A DNA stretch of 64,000 bases from an uncultured Devosia sp. GTDB taxonomy: Bacteria > Pseudomonadota > Alphaproteobacteria > Rhizobiales > Devosiaceae. Location: positions 186,001 to 250,000 of the forward strand of contig NZ_CAUQDV010000001.1 of assembly GCF_963517015.1 (NCBI RefSeq). Direction: 5' to 3'. This document shows positions 26,979 through 36,130 of the stretch, in pieces. Each line of letters opens with the position of its first letter. Position 1 is the first letter of the stretch. A program made the translations under genes and the position numbers. Under the pieces are notes generated by a model, which saw only the letters and a program-made list of their open reading frames with translations, had not been told where the DNA came from and ran no database searches.

Positions 26979-28697
26979 TTACTTCTCGTCGCGGCCCTTG
27001 AGGGCTGCGCCCAGGATGTCGCCGAGCGAAGCGCCCGAATCCGACGAACCGTAGTTGGCAACAGCTTCCTTTTCCTCGGCGATTTCCAGTGCCTTGATCG
27101 ACAGCTGGATGCGCGAGGTCTTGCGATCGTACTGGGTGACGCGTGCGTCGACCTTTTCGCCCTTGCTGAAACGCTCGGGACGCTGGTCGTTGCGGTCGCG
27201 GCTGAGGTCAGCACGACGGATGAAGGCGGTCATTTCGGTGTCGGCGATACGGACTTCAATGCCCCCATCGTTGACTTCGACGACCGTGCCGGTCACGACG
27301 CCACCCTTGCGGATGCCGCCGACTTCGCCAGCGTCAGCACCAGCTGCCGACGAGGTGGTCTCGCCAGTTGCCAGCTGCTTGATGCCCAGCGAAATGCGTT
27401 CCTTTTCGACGTCAACATCGAGGACCTTGGCCGAAACCATGTCACCGCGGTTGTAGTCTTCGAGGGCCACTTCGCCCGACTTCTGCCAGTCGAGATCGGA
27501 CAGGTGAACCATGCCGTCCACATCGCCGTCGAGGCCGATGAACAGGCCAAACTCGGTCTTGTTCTTGACTTCGCCTTCGATGGTCGAGCCGACCGGGAAC
27601 TTCTCGGCGAAGCTTTCCCATGGGTTTGCCAGGGTCTGCTTGAGGCCAAGCGAGATACGGCGCTTGTCGGGATCGACTTCGAGCACGACGACTTCGACTT
27701 CCTGGGAGGTCGAGACGATCTTACCGGGGTGCACGTTCTTCTTGGTCCAGCTCATTTCGGAGACGTGGATCAGGCCTTCGATGCCGGGCTCGAGCTCAAC
27801 AAATGCACCGTAGTCGGTGATGTTGGTGACGCGGCCGGTGAACTTGGCTTCGATCGGGTACTTGGCTTCGATGCCATCCCACGGATCGGCCTGAAGCTGC
27901 TTCATGCCGAGCGAGATACGGTGAGACTCGTGGTTGATGCGAACGATCTGGACCTTGATGGTCTCGCCGATCGTCAGCACTTCCGACGGGTGGTTCACGC
28001 GACGCCATGCGATGTCGGTGACGTGCAGCAGGCCGTCAATGCCGCCGAGATCAACGAACGCACCGTAATCGGTGATGTTCTTGACCACGCCGTCGACAAC
28101 TTGGCCCTCTTCGAGCTGCTGGACGATTTCCGAACGCTGTTCGGCGCGCGATTCTTCGAGAATGGCACGACGCGAGACGACGATATTGCCGCGACGCTTG
28201 TCCATCTTGAGGATCTGGAACGGCTGCAGCACGTTCATCAGCGGAGCGATATCGCGGATCGGGCGGATATCGACCTGCGAACGCGGCAGGAAGGCAATGG
28301 CGCCTTCGAGGTCGACGGTGAAACCACCCTTGACCTGGTTGAAGATGGTGCCTTCAACGCGCTCATTGTTGTTGTACATGACTTCGAGCTTGACCCAGCT
28401 CTCTTCACGACGGGCCTTCTCGCGCGACAGCACGGCTTCGCCAGCGGCGTTCTCGACGCGGTCGACATACACTTCGACCACGGAACCGACGGTGATGGTG
28501 CCGTCACGGCCAGCCTGGCCGAATTCCTTGAGCGCGATACGACCTTCGGTCTTGAGACCGACGTCGATGATCGCGAGGTCCTTTTCGATCGCAACGACGG
28601 TGCCCTTGACGACGGCACCCTCTAGGGGCTCGTTGTCGACGAACGAGTCCATCAGCAGCGATTCAAAGTCTTCTTTCGTCACAGTTTGCTGTGCCAA
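26979..28697 (-). CDS. rpsA: 30S ribosomal protein S1
   Basis: 572 aa with six S1 RNA-binding repeats, e.g. GTVVAIEKDLAIIDVGLKTEG, NITDYGAFVDLGGIDGLLHV and NITDYGAFVELEPGIEGLIHV. Binds mRNA on the 30S subunit for initiation. The start is taken as TTG 28697 (reads MAQQTVTKEDF) because GGAGAA lies 5 nt upstream; no ATG fits as well. Downstream of cmk in the aroA-cmk-rpsA order that is conserved across proteobacteria. Confidence 0.96.
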   Translation of the reverse strand: MAQQTVTKEDFESLLMDSFVDNEPLEGAVVKGTVVAIEKDLAIIDVGLKTEGRIALKEFGQAGRDGTITVGSVVEVYVDRVENAAGEAVLSREKARREESWVKLEVMYNNNERVEGTIFNQVKGGFTVDLEGAIAFLPRSQVDIRPIRDIAPLMNVLQPFQILKMDKRRGNIVVSRRAILEESRAEQRSEIVQQLEEGQVVDGVVKNITDYGAFVDLGGIDGLLHVTDIAWRRVNHPSEVLTIGETIKVQIVRINHESHRISLGMKQLQADPWDGIEAKYPIEAKFTGRVTNITDYGAFVELEPGIEGLIHVSEMSWTKKNVHPGKIVSTSQEVEVVVLEVDPDKRRISLGLKQTLANPWESFAEKFPVGSTIEGEVKNKTEFGLFIGLDGDVDGMVHLSDLDWQKSGEVALEDYNRGDMVSAKVLDVDVEKERISLGIKQLATGETTSSAAGADAGEVGGIRKGGVVTGTVVEVNDGGIEVRIADTEMTAFIRRADLSRDRNDQRPERFSKGEKVDARVTQYDRKTSRIQLSIKALEIAEEKEAVANYGSSDSGASLGDILGAALKGRDEK

Positions 28698-28865
28698 ATA
28701 TCTTCTCCGTTGCACCGGGGGCTTGAGGTTGAAGACCGGAAACCCGCCATTTCCAATGGAAATGCCGGCGCGCGAGCGCCCGATCGAAACGTTGATTGGA
28801 TAGTTTCCGCTGGCCTCGCTGGGTGATTGCCGGGGCCGAAACAGCCAAGGTTGGATTTGAGCGAA

Positions 28866-29504
28866 TTAACGCCCTGCCTTGCCTGCCATGGTCCCATCGA
28901 CGATCGCGATGGCTGCGCGGAGTGCGGCTTCTATATCGAGAAGCGTGGTGTCGAGCAAGTGCGCGTCATCGGCTTTGTAGAAACCGCCATTGGGATTGAG
29001 CATGTCACGCGCATCCCGCTCTTCTATCTGGTGATAGAGGGCGTAGCGGTCGACCACCTGTCCACGCGCTTCGAACTGGCGGGCGCGGCGTTCCATGCGC
29101 GCCTTGCTGTCGGCCTGGATGAAGAGCTTCACGTCGGCTTCGGGCGCGATGGTCGTGCCGATATCGCGGCCGTCGAGCACAGCGCCGCCCGCCTGGGTGG
29201 CAAAGCTGCGCTGGTAGTCGAACAGCGCCTTGCGCACGTCGCCAATAACCGCGACCTTGCTGGCCATCGAACCGATTTTGGAGGACTGCAGAAATTCGGG
29301 CTCGATATCGCCGGCATCCAGCGAGCGCGCGGCCTCTGTGGCGCGCTGCTCGAAATCCTCGGCGTCCTCGAAAGCTTCCACCGCCCGGCCGACGGCGCGA
29401 TAGAGCAGGCCGGTATCGAGGTAGGGAAGCTGATAGTGACGGGCGAGACCCGAGGCGAGCGTGCCCTTGCCGGATGCAGCCGGTCCATCGACAGCGATGA
29501 TCAT
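28866..29504 (-). CDS. cmk: Cytidylate kinase
   Basis: Phosphorylates CMP/dCMP. 212 aa with the P-loop GPAASGKGT (7-15), the YLDTGLLYRAVG NMP-binding motif and VLDGRDIGTTIAPEAD. It overlaps the aroA stop by 4 bp (ATGA), so the two are translationally coupled. Confidence 0.97.
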   Translation of the reverse strand: MIIAVDGPAASGKGTLASGLARHYQLPYLDTGLLYRAVGRAVEAFEDAEDFEQRATEAARSLDAGDIEPEFLQSSKIGSMASKVAVIGDVRKALFDYQRSFATQAGGAVLDGRDIGTTIAPEADVKLFIQADSKARMERRARQFEARGQVVDRYALYHQIEERDARDMLNPNGGFYKADDAHLLDTTLLDIEAALRAAIAIVDGTMAGKAGR

Positions 29505-30868
29505 CTCTGGTTTCCCTTTACCGTTTCGAAGCGTGCGCCGGCAGCCGTCATGGCCTCGACAAAGCCGGGGAAGCTGGCCGCAATGGCATTGGTGTCGTCG
29601 AGCGTAACCGCGCGCTTGCTGGCGAGGCCCAGCACCAGAAAGCTCATGGCGATGCGATGATCGGACCGGCTTTCCACCGTGCTGCCACCCTCGACCTTGC
29701 CGTCACCGCCAATCGTGAGGCTGGTGTCACCCTCGGTGACGGTCACCTTGCTGGCGGCAAGGCCAGCGGCAGTTGCAGCCAGGCGGTCGCATTCCTGGTG
29801 CCGCAACTCGCCCAGGCCCTCGATCACGGTCTCGCCCTCGGCATAGGCGGCGGCGACAGCCAGGACCGGAATATCGTCGAGCATGGTCGCGGCGTGGTCG
29901 GCGCTGACCGTGATGCCCTTGAGCCGTGACGAGCGGATACGCAAGTCCGCGACATGTTCGCCGCCGATCTCGCGCTGGTTGATGAACTGGATGTCGCCGC
30001 CCATTTCGAGCAGGGTATCGATCAGGCCGGTCCGGGTCGGATTGATCAGCACATTGCCGACGGTCAGATCCGAACCCGGCACGATCAGCGCTGCGACCAC
30101 CGCATAGGCCGCCGACGACGGATCGCCGGGGACGGTTAGATGACGCGGACGCAGCTCTGTGAGGCCGGTAATGGAAATACTCGCGCCACCGCGATCGTCC
30201 GGCGTCACGCTGATCATGGCTCCGAAATCGGCGAGGAGCTTTTCCGTGCTGTCGCTGGTCGACACCGGCTCGACGATGGTGCTGGTGCCGGTGATCTGCG
30301 CTGCCGCAAGAAGGAGCGCGGATTTGATCTGGTCGGACGGCGCTTTCATCACATGATGAAAGGGCAGCGGCAGCGATGGACCGCGCCTGGTCAGTGGCAG
30401 GCCGCCATCGACGGTTTCCTCGACCACCACACCGATCGGCGCCAGCGCATCGAGCAGCGGCCGCAGCGGCCGGCGGGTCAGCGTCGGACCACCGGTAAAG
30501 CGGCCGGGGAAGTCATAGGGCGCCAGAAGACCGAGCAGCAGACGCAGGCCGGTGCCGGAATTGCCCATGTCGAGCCGCACCTGCGGCGCCATCAATCCGC
30601 CGACGCCCAGGCCATGGACATGCCAGACGTCGCCAAGCTGCTCGACGCGGACACCCAGATGTCGCAGGGCCGCAGCCGTTGCCTGCACGTCCTCGGAATC
30701 GAGCAGGCCCTCGATCGTCGTCCGACCCACCGCGAGCGCGCCCAGAAGCAATGCCCGATGGGAAATCGCCTTGTCGCCGGGCGTCGTGAAATGCCCGGCC
30801 AGCGGGCTTGCGCCTCGGCTGGCCAATGGGGCCGGATTGACGGGGTTTTGATGGGTCATCTTGTTCAT
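29501..30868 (-). CDS. aroA: 3-phosphoshikimate 1-carboxyvinyltransferase (EPSP synthase)
   Basis: Shikimate pathway enzyme joining shikimate 3-phosphate and PEP. 455 aa, with PGDKAISHRALLLGALA near the N-terminus, LDMGNSGTGLRLLLGLL, the VPGDPSSAAYAVVAALIVPG hinge region, and RHQECDRLAA near the C-terminus. The Gly-Asn-Ser-Gly-Thr and Ala-containing motif patterns resemble class II enzymes; this is inference. The ATG at 30859 is an alternative start three codons in. Confidence 0.96.
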   Translation of the reverse strand: MNKMTHQNPVNPAPLASRGASPLAGHFTTPGDKAISHRALLLGALAVGRTTIEGLLDSEDVQATAAALRHLGVRVEQLGDVWHVHGLGVGGLMAPQVRLDMGNSGTGLRLLLGLLAPYDFPGRFTGGPTLTRRPLRPLLDALAPIGVVVEETVDGGLPLTRRGPSLPLPFHHVMKAPSDQIKSALLLAAAQITGTSTIVEPVSTSDSTEKLLADFGAMISVTPDDRGGASISITGLTELRPRHLTVPGDPSSAAYAVVAALIVPGSDLTVGNVLINPTRTGLIDTLLEMGGDIQFINQREIGGEHVADLRIRSSRLKGITVSADHAATMLDDIPVLAVAAAYAEGETVIEGLGELRHQECDRLAATAAGLAASKVTVTEGDTSLTIGGDGKVEGGSTVESRSDHRIAMSFLVLGLASKRAVTLDDTNAIAASFPGFVEAMTAAGARFETVKGNQR

Positions 30869-30951
30869 CGCTTCTGACCGGCTCTAGCACGGCCCGTGGC
30901 GGCAAGGCCACAGCAAGGCGTGTCCGGGAACCTGCTCTCCACATTTTCGGT

Positions 30952-30980
30952 TTGACAGGACCCCGGTTTGTCCATAACCG
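30952..30980 (+). promoter_or_regulatory. Sigma-70-type promoter of the FYDLN-acid gene
   Basis: TTGACA (30952-30957), a 17-bp spacer and TAACCG (30975-30980), 53 bp before the ATG. Confidence 0.5.
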
Positions 30981-31033
30981 GACTGACCGAAGCGGGCCTA
31001 AAAGCCCAGAAAACCCCAAGACGAGGAACATCG

Positions 31034-31438
31034 ATGGCCAGTTCCGAACGCGGCACAAAACGCACCGATCCCGAAACGGGCAAGAAGTTCTACGATCTGA
31101 ACCAGGATCCGATCGTCTCGCCCTATACCGGCAAGAGCTATCCGCGCTCCTTCTTCGAGCAGGTACTCGCCGGCAAGCCTTCACCCGCCACCGCCCGCAA
31201 GGTGGATGACGAGGACGAGAACGAAGAAGAAACCGAGGAAGAGGATACGGCAGCGCCCGAAATCGTCAGCCTCGAAGACGCCGATGCGGAAGAATCGGGC
31301 GACGAAGAGATTCCAGAGACCGATGACGTCGAAGTTGACGACGAGCTCGGCGACGATGAGGAAGACGTGTTCCTCGAAGAAGACGAAGACGAGGACGACG
31401 AGCTCGGCTTTGACGTCGGCAGCGACGAAGATCGCTGA
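31034..31438 (+). CDS. FYDLN-acid (TIGR02300) family protein
   Basis: 134 aa. The N-terminal domain has the family hallmark KKFYDLNQDPIVSPYTGKSY (about 18-37), and the second half is extremely acidic (runs of Asp/Glu to the end). The family is restricted to alphaproteobacteria and its function is unknown. The position between aroA and tRNA-Ala is the standard one. No Cys, so the zinc-ribbon-like N-terminus binds no metal by that means. Confidence 0.93.
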   Translation: MASSERGTKRTDPETGKKFYDLNQDPIVSPYTGKSYPRSFFEQVLAGKPSPATARKVDDEDENEEETEEEDTAAPEIVSLEDADAEESGDEEIPETDDVEVDDELGDDEEDVFLEEDEDEDDELGFDVGSDEDR

Positions 31439-31505
31439 TTTTTCAATCACTTGACACGCTGTTTCAACAAAATGCACAGCGGGTCAAAAAAGTGTCGCAA
31501 GGCAC

Positions 31506-31534
31506 TTGCGCGGGGCGAAATCATCCAATAGGTT
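31506..31534 (+). promoter_or_regulatory. Candidate promoter of tRNA-Ala
   Basis: TTGCGC (31506-31511), 17-bp spacer, TAGGTT (31529-31534), ending 46 bp before the tRNA. Confidence 0.4.
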
Positions 31535-31580
31535 CCGCCTCGCTCCGGACGGGTCAGCCCTCTGGAACACCCAATGAAAT

Positions 31581-31656
<76 letters not shown>

Positions 31657-31817
31657 ATTTCTACCCATACTCCATACATGTGACGTCAATGGCCCAGCCG
31701 CTATTGGCCGCACATCGTTGCGATGCCTTGTCGTCTGAGCCCAGGCACGAGAGCATCCATCGCATTGTCCTTGTTCACCTTTGCCCGCTAAGCTCGCATT
31801 TCCATCACGCGATCGAT

Positions 31818-32420
31818 TTGCCCTTGTCCCTCTCCCCCGTAGAAGCCAGCGTCGCGGCAATTGCCGGCAAGGTTCGCTCAAGTGACAATCTGACGGCGGG
31901 CGGGCTGGTCGCCCTGCTGGGCCAGGCATCCTATCCGCTGGTGATCCTGGTGCTGGCGGTGCTCAACATGATCCCCGGGCCGCCCGGCTATGGCGGCACC
32001 ATTGCCATCACCATCATCAGCGTCACCGTCATGACATTGCTGGGCAGGCCCTTGCGGCTCGGCGGCTGGATCGGGCGGCGGGCGCTGCCGGAAAAACTGC
32101 TCGAGCGGATGATGAAGCAGATGCAGTGGTTTGCCGGTCTCGTCGCCAGGGTATCGCGGCCACGCCTGCTTTCCCTGACGGGTCCGCGCACGCAATTGCC
32201 CACCGCCATCTTCATTCTCCTCGTCAGCCTGCCGATGATGCTGCCGATTCCCTTCATCAATGCCGTGCCCAACACAGGGATCGCCATCATCTGCGTGTCG
32301 CGGATCAACCATGACGGGCTGGGCGTGCTGCTTGGCATTGTAGTCGCCCTGATTGGCCTGGCGATTGCCGGTGGTGCCATCTGGGGCGTCGCCATGCTGG
32401 CCGGCGCGGTGATGGCATGA
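31818..32420 (+). CDS. Exopolysaccharide synthesis ExoD-like membrane protein
   Basis: About 200 aa from TTG 31818, matching the usual ExoD length. It has several membrane helices with LGQASYPLVILVLAVLNMIP and LPTAIFILLVSLPMMLPIPF and the family-like PGPPGYG and PFINAVPNTG loops. ExoD is needed for exopolysaccharide and symbiosis in Sinorhizobium; its biochemical role is unknown. The start is uncertain: no strong ribosome site, and an ATG at 31689 would extend it. The stop overlaps the next gene by 4 bp. Confidence 0.8.
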   Translation: MPLSLSPVEASVAAIAGKVRSSDNLTAGGLVALLGQASYPLVILVLAVLNMIPGPPGYGGTIAITIISVTVMTLLGRPLRLGGWIGRRALPEKLLERMMKQMQWFAGLVARVSRPRLLSLTGPRTQLPTAIFILLVSLPMMLPIPFINAVPNTGIAIICVSRINHDGLGVLLGIVVALIGLAIAGGAIWGVAMLAGAVMA

Positions 32421-34135
32421 CCGCGCGCCCGATCCGCAGGGCGATCTGGGGCCAGGTGGATCGCATTTCGACCGGCGGCTGGCTGCTGGGCCTATTGTTC
32501 TTTGCCCTGGCACTGACGCCCTCGCTGATTCCCCGCCATTTCAGCACGCAGGGCATTCTCTGCGGCTTCTGCTTTGCCGCCGGCTATGGCATCGGGGTGT
32601 TTCTCGAATGGCTATGGGACTATCTCGAGCTCAAATGGCCGACACCAAATCTGGCAAAATGGATCGGCCGGGTGGTTACGCTGGCCTGCCTGTTGCTGGC
32701 CATCACCTTCCTCTGGTTCTCGACCGGCTGGCAGAATTCCATTCGCTCCGAAATGGGCGTGGCTCCCGTCGAGGCCCGCCAGCCCTGGTTTGTCGCCGCC
32801 ATTGCCCTGCTGCCGGCAGCGCTGCTGATCGGATTGGGCACACTGCTGGTGCGCGGTGTGCGCCTGGTCTCGTCCTGGCTGCGGCGGATCATCCCGCGCC
32901 GCATGGCGTTCTTTGGCGCCATCCTGGCCGTGGGTATCCTGGCGGCGACTCTGGCCGAGGGCGTGGTGGGCCGTGGCCTGCTCTATCTGGCCGGCCGCTT
33001 CTATGGCCATCTCGACAGTCTTGCCGGCCTTTATGAAGAGCCGCCGAGCGATCCGTTGCGCTCGGGCAGTGCCGCATCGCTGATTGCCTGGGACACCATC
33101 GGGCTCGATGCGCGCATCTACGTGCAATCGGGACCGACCGAGGACGAGATCGCCGAGATGACAGGCCGGCCGGCGGTCGAGCCCCTGCGCGTCTATGTCG
33201 GGCTGCGCTCTGCCGAGACGGCTGAGGACAGGGCAGCTCTGGCCCTGGCGGAAATGGACCGGGTTGGAGCCTTTGATCGGTCGGTGCTGGTCCTGGCCAT
33301 GCCGGTGGGAACCGGTTGGGTCGAGCCGGCCGCAATCGATACGCTGGAATTCCTGCATGGCGGCGATGTAGCCAGCGTTGCCGTGCAGTATTCCTACCTC
33401 ACCAGCTGGATTTCGCTGGTCTCCGAACCGGACGTGGGCGTCGAAACGGCACGCGCCCTGTTCAATGTCGTCTATGCCCGCTGGACCGAGATGCCGCGCG
33501 ACCAGCGGCCCCAGCTCTACCTGCATGGACTGAGCCTCGGCGCCTATAGTTCCGTTGCCTCCAGCTCGATCTATGACATCTTGGCCGACCCCTTTGATGG
33601 TGCGCTGTTCGTCGGCCCGCCCTTTGCCAGCGAGGCATGGCGCAGCACGACGCAGGCGCGCGATCCGGGTTCGCCCTGGTGGAAGCCAGAAGTTGGCGAC
33701 GGGTCGGTGGTGCGCTTCTCCAATGGCTATGGCGATCTCGTCGGCGACACCCGGCCCTGGGGTCCCCTGCGCATGATCTTCCTGCAGTATCCCAGCGATC
33801 CGATCGTCTTTTTCGAACCCACCATGGCCTGGCGCGCGCCGGGCTGGCTGGGCAGCGACCGCGCAGAGGGCATTTCGCCCCTGCTTGACTGGTATCCGGT
33901 CGTGACTTTCCTCCAGTTGGCGCTGGACATGGCGCTGGCCCAGACAGCGCCGATCGGCTTTGGTCATGTCTATGCGCCGCAAGACTATTTCGATGCCTGG
34001 GTGCAGGTCACCGGCAGCGACGGTCTGTCGGACACGGAGCTGGACGCTCTGCGCAGCCAGTTTAGCCGGCATGGCGAAAAACAGCTCATCGAGGGTGGCT
34101 GGTTCCGCCAGCCGCAGCCAGACACGGCAATGTGA
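32417..34135 (+). CDS. Membrane alpha/beta-hydrolase family protein
   Basis: 572 aa. The N-terminal half has about five to six membrane helices (about 20-40, 45-65, 82-102, 122-143, 160-180). The C-terminal half is a hydrolase domain with the nucleophile elbow HGLSLGAYSS (GxSxG, near residue 373) and a late His. This matches the Abhydrolase_9 family with its membrane N-domain. Substrate unknown; a lipid or cell-wall ester is possible. Coupled to the ExoD-like gene by a 4-bp overlap. Confidence 0.85.
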   Translation: MTARPIRRAIWGQVDRISTGGWLLGLLFFALALTPSLIPRHFSTQGILCGFCFAAGYGIGVFLEWLWDYLELKWPTPNLAKWIGRVVTLACLLLAITFLWFSTGWQNSIRSEMGVAPVEARQPWFVAAIALLPAALLIGLGTLLVRGVRLVSSWLRRIIPRRMAFFGAILAVGILAATLAEGVVGRGLLYLAGRFYGHLDSLAGLYEEPPSDPLRSGSAASLIAWDTIGLDARIYVQSGPTEDEIAEMTGRPAVEPLRVYVGLRSAETAEDRAALALAEMDRVGAFDRSVLVLAMPVGTGWVEPAAIDTLEFLHGGDVASVAVQYSYLTSWISLVSEPDVGVETARALFNVVYARWTEMPRDQRPQLYLHGLSLGAYSSVASSSIYDILADPFDGALFVGPPFASEAWRSTTQARDPGSPWWKPEVGDGSVVRFSNGYGDLVGDTRPWGPLRMIFLQYPSDPIVFFEPTMAWRAPGWLGSDRAEGISPLLDWYPVVTFLQLALDMALAQTAPIGFGHVYAPQDYFDAWVQVTGSDGLSDTELDALRSQFSRHGEKQLIEGGWFRQPQPDTAM

Positions 34136-34243
34136 CTCGATTTATCCGCTTTACCGAACGGTTTGGTCAGCCCCTGCGGCTTGCGGGATGGATGTGTGAG
34201 GCTTAGCTCAGACGCTCCTCCAAAGCCGACCGGACTTGACCAC

Positions 34244-34840
34244 ATGAATGCCATTCTGCCGCGCAGCACCGAACACGCCATCGATCCCGACATGCTGGCG
34301 CGCTGGTCGCCCCGCGCCTTTGCTACGGACAGCGAGATTTCGCAGCCCGAACTCATGACCATACTGGAAGCCGCGCGCTGGGCGCCGTCGGCCTTCAATG
34401 CCCAGCCGTGGCACTTCATTTATGCCCGTCGCCAGAGCGAAGCTTTCCCCGGTTTTGTCGACCTGCTCGCGCCATTCAACCAGGATTGGGCCAAGCATGC
34501 CGCCGCGCTTGTGTTCATTGCCTCACAGACACAACGCGCCAATTCCAAAGGCGAACTGTCGCCCAGCCGCAGCCATGCATTCGACGCCGGCGCCGCCTGG
34601 GGCATGCTGGCGCTGCAGACCACCAAACTCGGCTGGCACGCCCATGGCATGGCCGGCCTTGACCATGACCGGGCCGTGGAAACTCTCGGCCTGCCCGAAG
34701 GCTGGCGTATCGAAATCGCCGTGGCCATCGGCAAGATGGGGGAAGTGACCAGCCTGCCCGAGGCCCTGCAGTCGCGCGAAATTCCTAGCCAGCGCCGCCC
34801 GCTCGACGAGATCGCCAGCGAAGGCCGCTTCAGCCTCTAG
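34244..34840 (+). CDS. Nitroreductase family protein
   Basis: 198-aa FMN-dependent oxidoreductase. The FMN-binding N-terminal motif is RWSPRAFATDSEI, followed by ILEAARWAPSAFNAQPWHFIY, and near the C-terminus GLPEGWRIEIAVAIGKMG. ATG 34244 gives the normal N-terminus; the upstream extension is not credible. Physiological substrate unknown. Not obviously co-transcribed with the hydrolase (108-bp gap). Confidence 0.92.
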   Translation: MNAILPRSTEHAIDPDMLARWSPRAFATDSEISQPELMTILEAARWAPSAFNAQPWHFIYARRQSEAFPGFVDLLAPFNQDWAKHAAALVFIASQTQRANSKGELSPSRSHAFDAGAAWGMLALQTTKLGWHAHGMAGLDHDRAVETLGLPEGWRIEIAVAIGKMGEVTSLPEALQSREIPSQRRPLDEIASEGRFSL

Positions 34841-34927
34841 GTCAGAAGCGGATTTTCCGATCCGGGTGGCCGTGCCATGCTCGGCCGCTCGAATCGGGAT
34901 GTCGTCTTGGCCAAAACACCCGTCACC

Positions 34928-36052
34928 ATGGACCAGAACCGCGCGCGCCACATCTGGATCGCGGCGCAAAAGCTTGACCAGTTCGCGCCCTTTGGCGGCG
35001 GGCCGGGAGCGGTTCAGGCGGCCATTGCCCATCTGGGCTATGTGCAGATCGACACGATCAATGTGGTGGAGCGCTGTCATCACCACATCCTCTTTTCCCG
35101 CATTCCCGACTATCGCCGCAGCGATCTCGCCCAGCTGCAGTCGGATGACAAATCGATCTTTGAATATTGGACGCATGCGCTGAGCTATGTGCCCACCGCG
35201 GACTTCCGCTATTTCATGCCGCTGATGCGCGCCTATCGCGACAAGCCCAGCGCCTGGTTCGGCACGGTCAGCAAGGTCGAGATTGCGGCGATGAAGAAGC
35301 GGCTGCGGACCGAGGGGCCGCTGTCGATCCGCGACATCGAAGGTGACGAGCTGGTGGACAAGGATCATCCTTGGGCCAGCCGCAAGCCGAGCAAGCGCGT
35401 GCTGCAACTGATGTTCTACCAGGGCCATGTCGCCATTTCGGCTCGCTCGGGCATGCTCAAGACCTATGACCTGACCGAGCGCCATTTCGGATGGGACACC
35501 AGCCCCAAGCCCGCCACCGAGCGGCAGATCAGCGCCTATCTGCTCGACCGCGCCCTGCGCAGCCAGGGCCTCGTCAGCCTAGATTCGATCTGCCATCTCA
35601 ATGCACCCGCCAAGAAGGCGGTCCGGGAGTTGATCGAGAGCCGCGTCCGCAGCAAAAGGCTTGTCCCGGTGACGATCGAGGGGGCCGAGAAAGTCCTCCA
35701 TTGGGCCGAGCCGGCGGTCCTGGACAATCCCGGCAATGAAGCACCCGGTCTGGTCCACATCCTTTCGCCCTTCGACCCGCTGATCATCCAGCGCAAGCGG
35801 CTCAAGCTCTTCTTCGGCTATGACCACATTTTCGAAGCCTATGTCCCGGCCGCCAGGCGCCAGCTTGGCTATTTCGCCCTGCCCGTGCTGATGGGCGACC
35901 GGATCGTCGCCGCCCTCGACCTCAAGACCGACCGCGGAGCGGGTAAGCTGCTGATCCAGAAATGGACCGCATTGGAAGACGCCGGCACACAGGGCAATGC
36001 GGCCATCGAAGAGGCACTCGGCCGGTTTGAGGCATTCCAGCTTGGAAGCTGA
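34928..36052 (+). CDS. AlkX/YcaQ-like winged-helix DNA glycosylase (HTH_42)
   Basis: 374-aa protein of three winged-helix domains. The catalytic QxD motif is present in GYVQIDTINVV (about residue 35-45), as in Escherichia coli YcaQ/AlkX, which unhooks interstrand crosslinks. Further family motifs: HALSYVPTADFRYFMPLM, KRVLQLMFYQGHVAIS and LSPFDPLIIQRKRLKLFFGY. ATG 34928 is favoured over 34877 by homology. It stands alone between a nitroreductase and pncB. Confidence 0.87.
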   Translation: MDQNRARHIWIAAQKLDQFAPFGGGPGAVQAAIAHLGYVQIDTINVVERCHHHILFSRIPDYRRSDLAQLQSDDKSIFEYWTHALSYVPTADFRYFMPLMRAYRDKPSAWFGTVSKVEIAAMKKRLRTEGPLSIRDIEGDELVDKDHPWASRKPSKRVLQLMFYQGHVAISARSGMLKTYDLTERHFGWDTSPKPATERQISAYLLDRALRSQGLVSLDSICHLNAPAKKAVRELIESRVRSKRLVPVTIEGAEKVLHWAEPAVLDNPGNEAPGLVHILSPFDPLIIQRKRLKLFFGYDHIFEAYVPAARRQLGYFALPVLMGDRIVAALDLKTDRGAGKLLIQKWTALEDAGTQGNAAIEEALGRFEAFQLGS

Positions 36053-36130
36053 CCGAACGCTTGTTCCGTCAGCAGCCTTTCAATCACCTGTGCGGCAGAG
36101 TAAAAGCCTTGCCGCTGAGTGGGGAGTTTC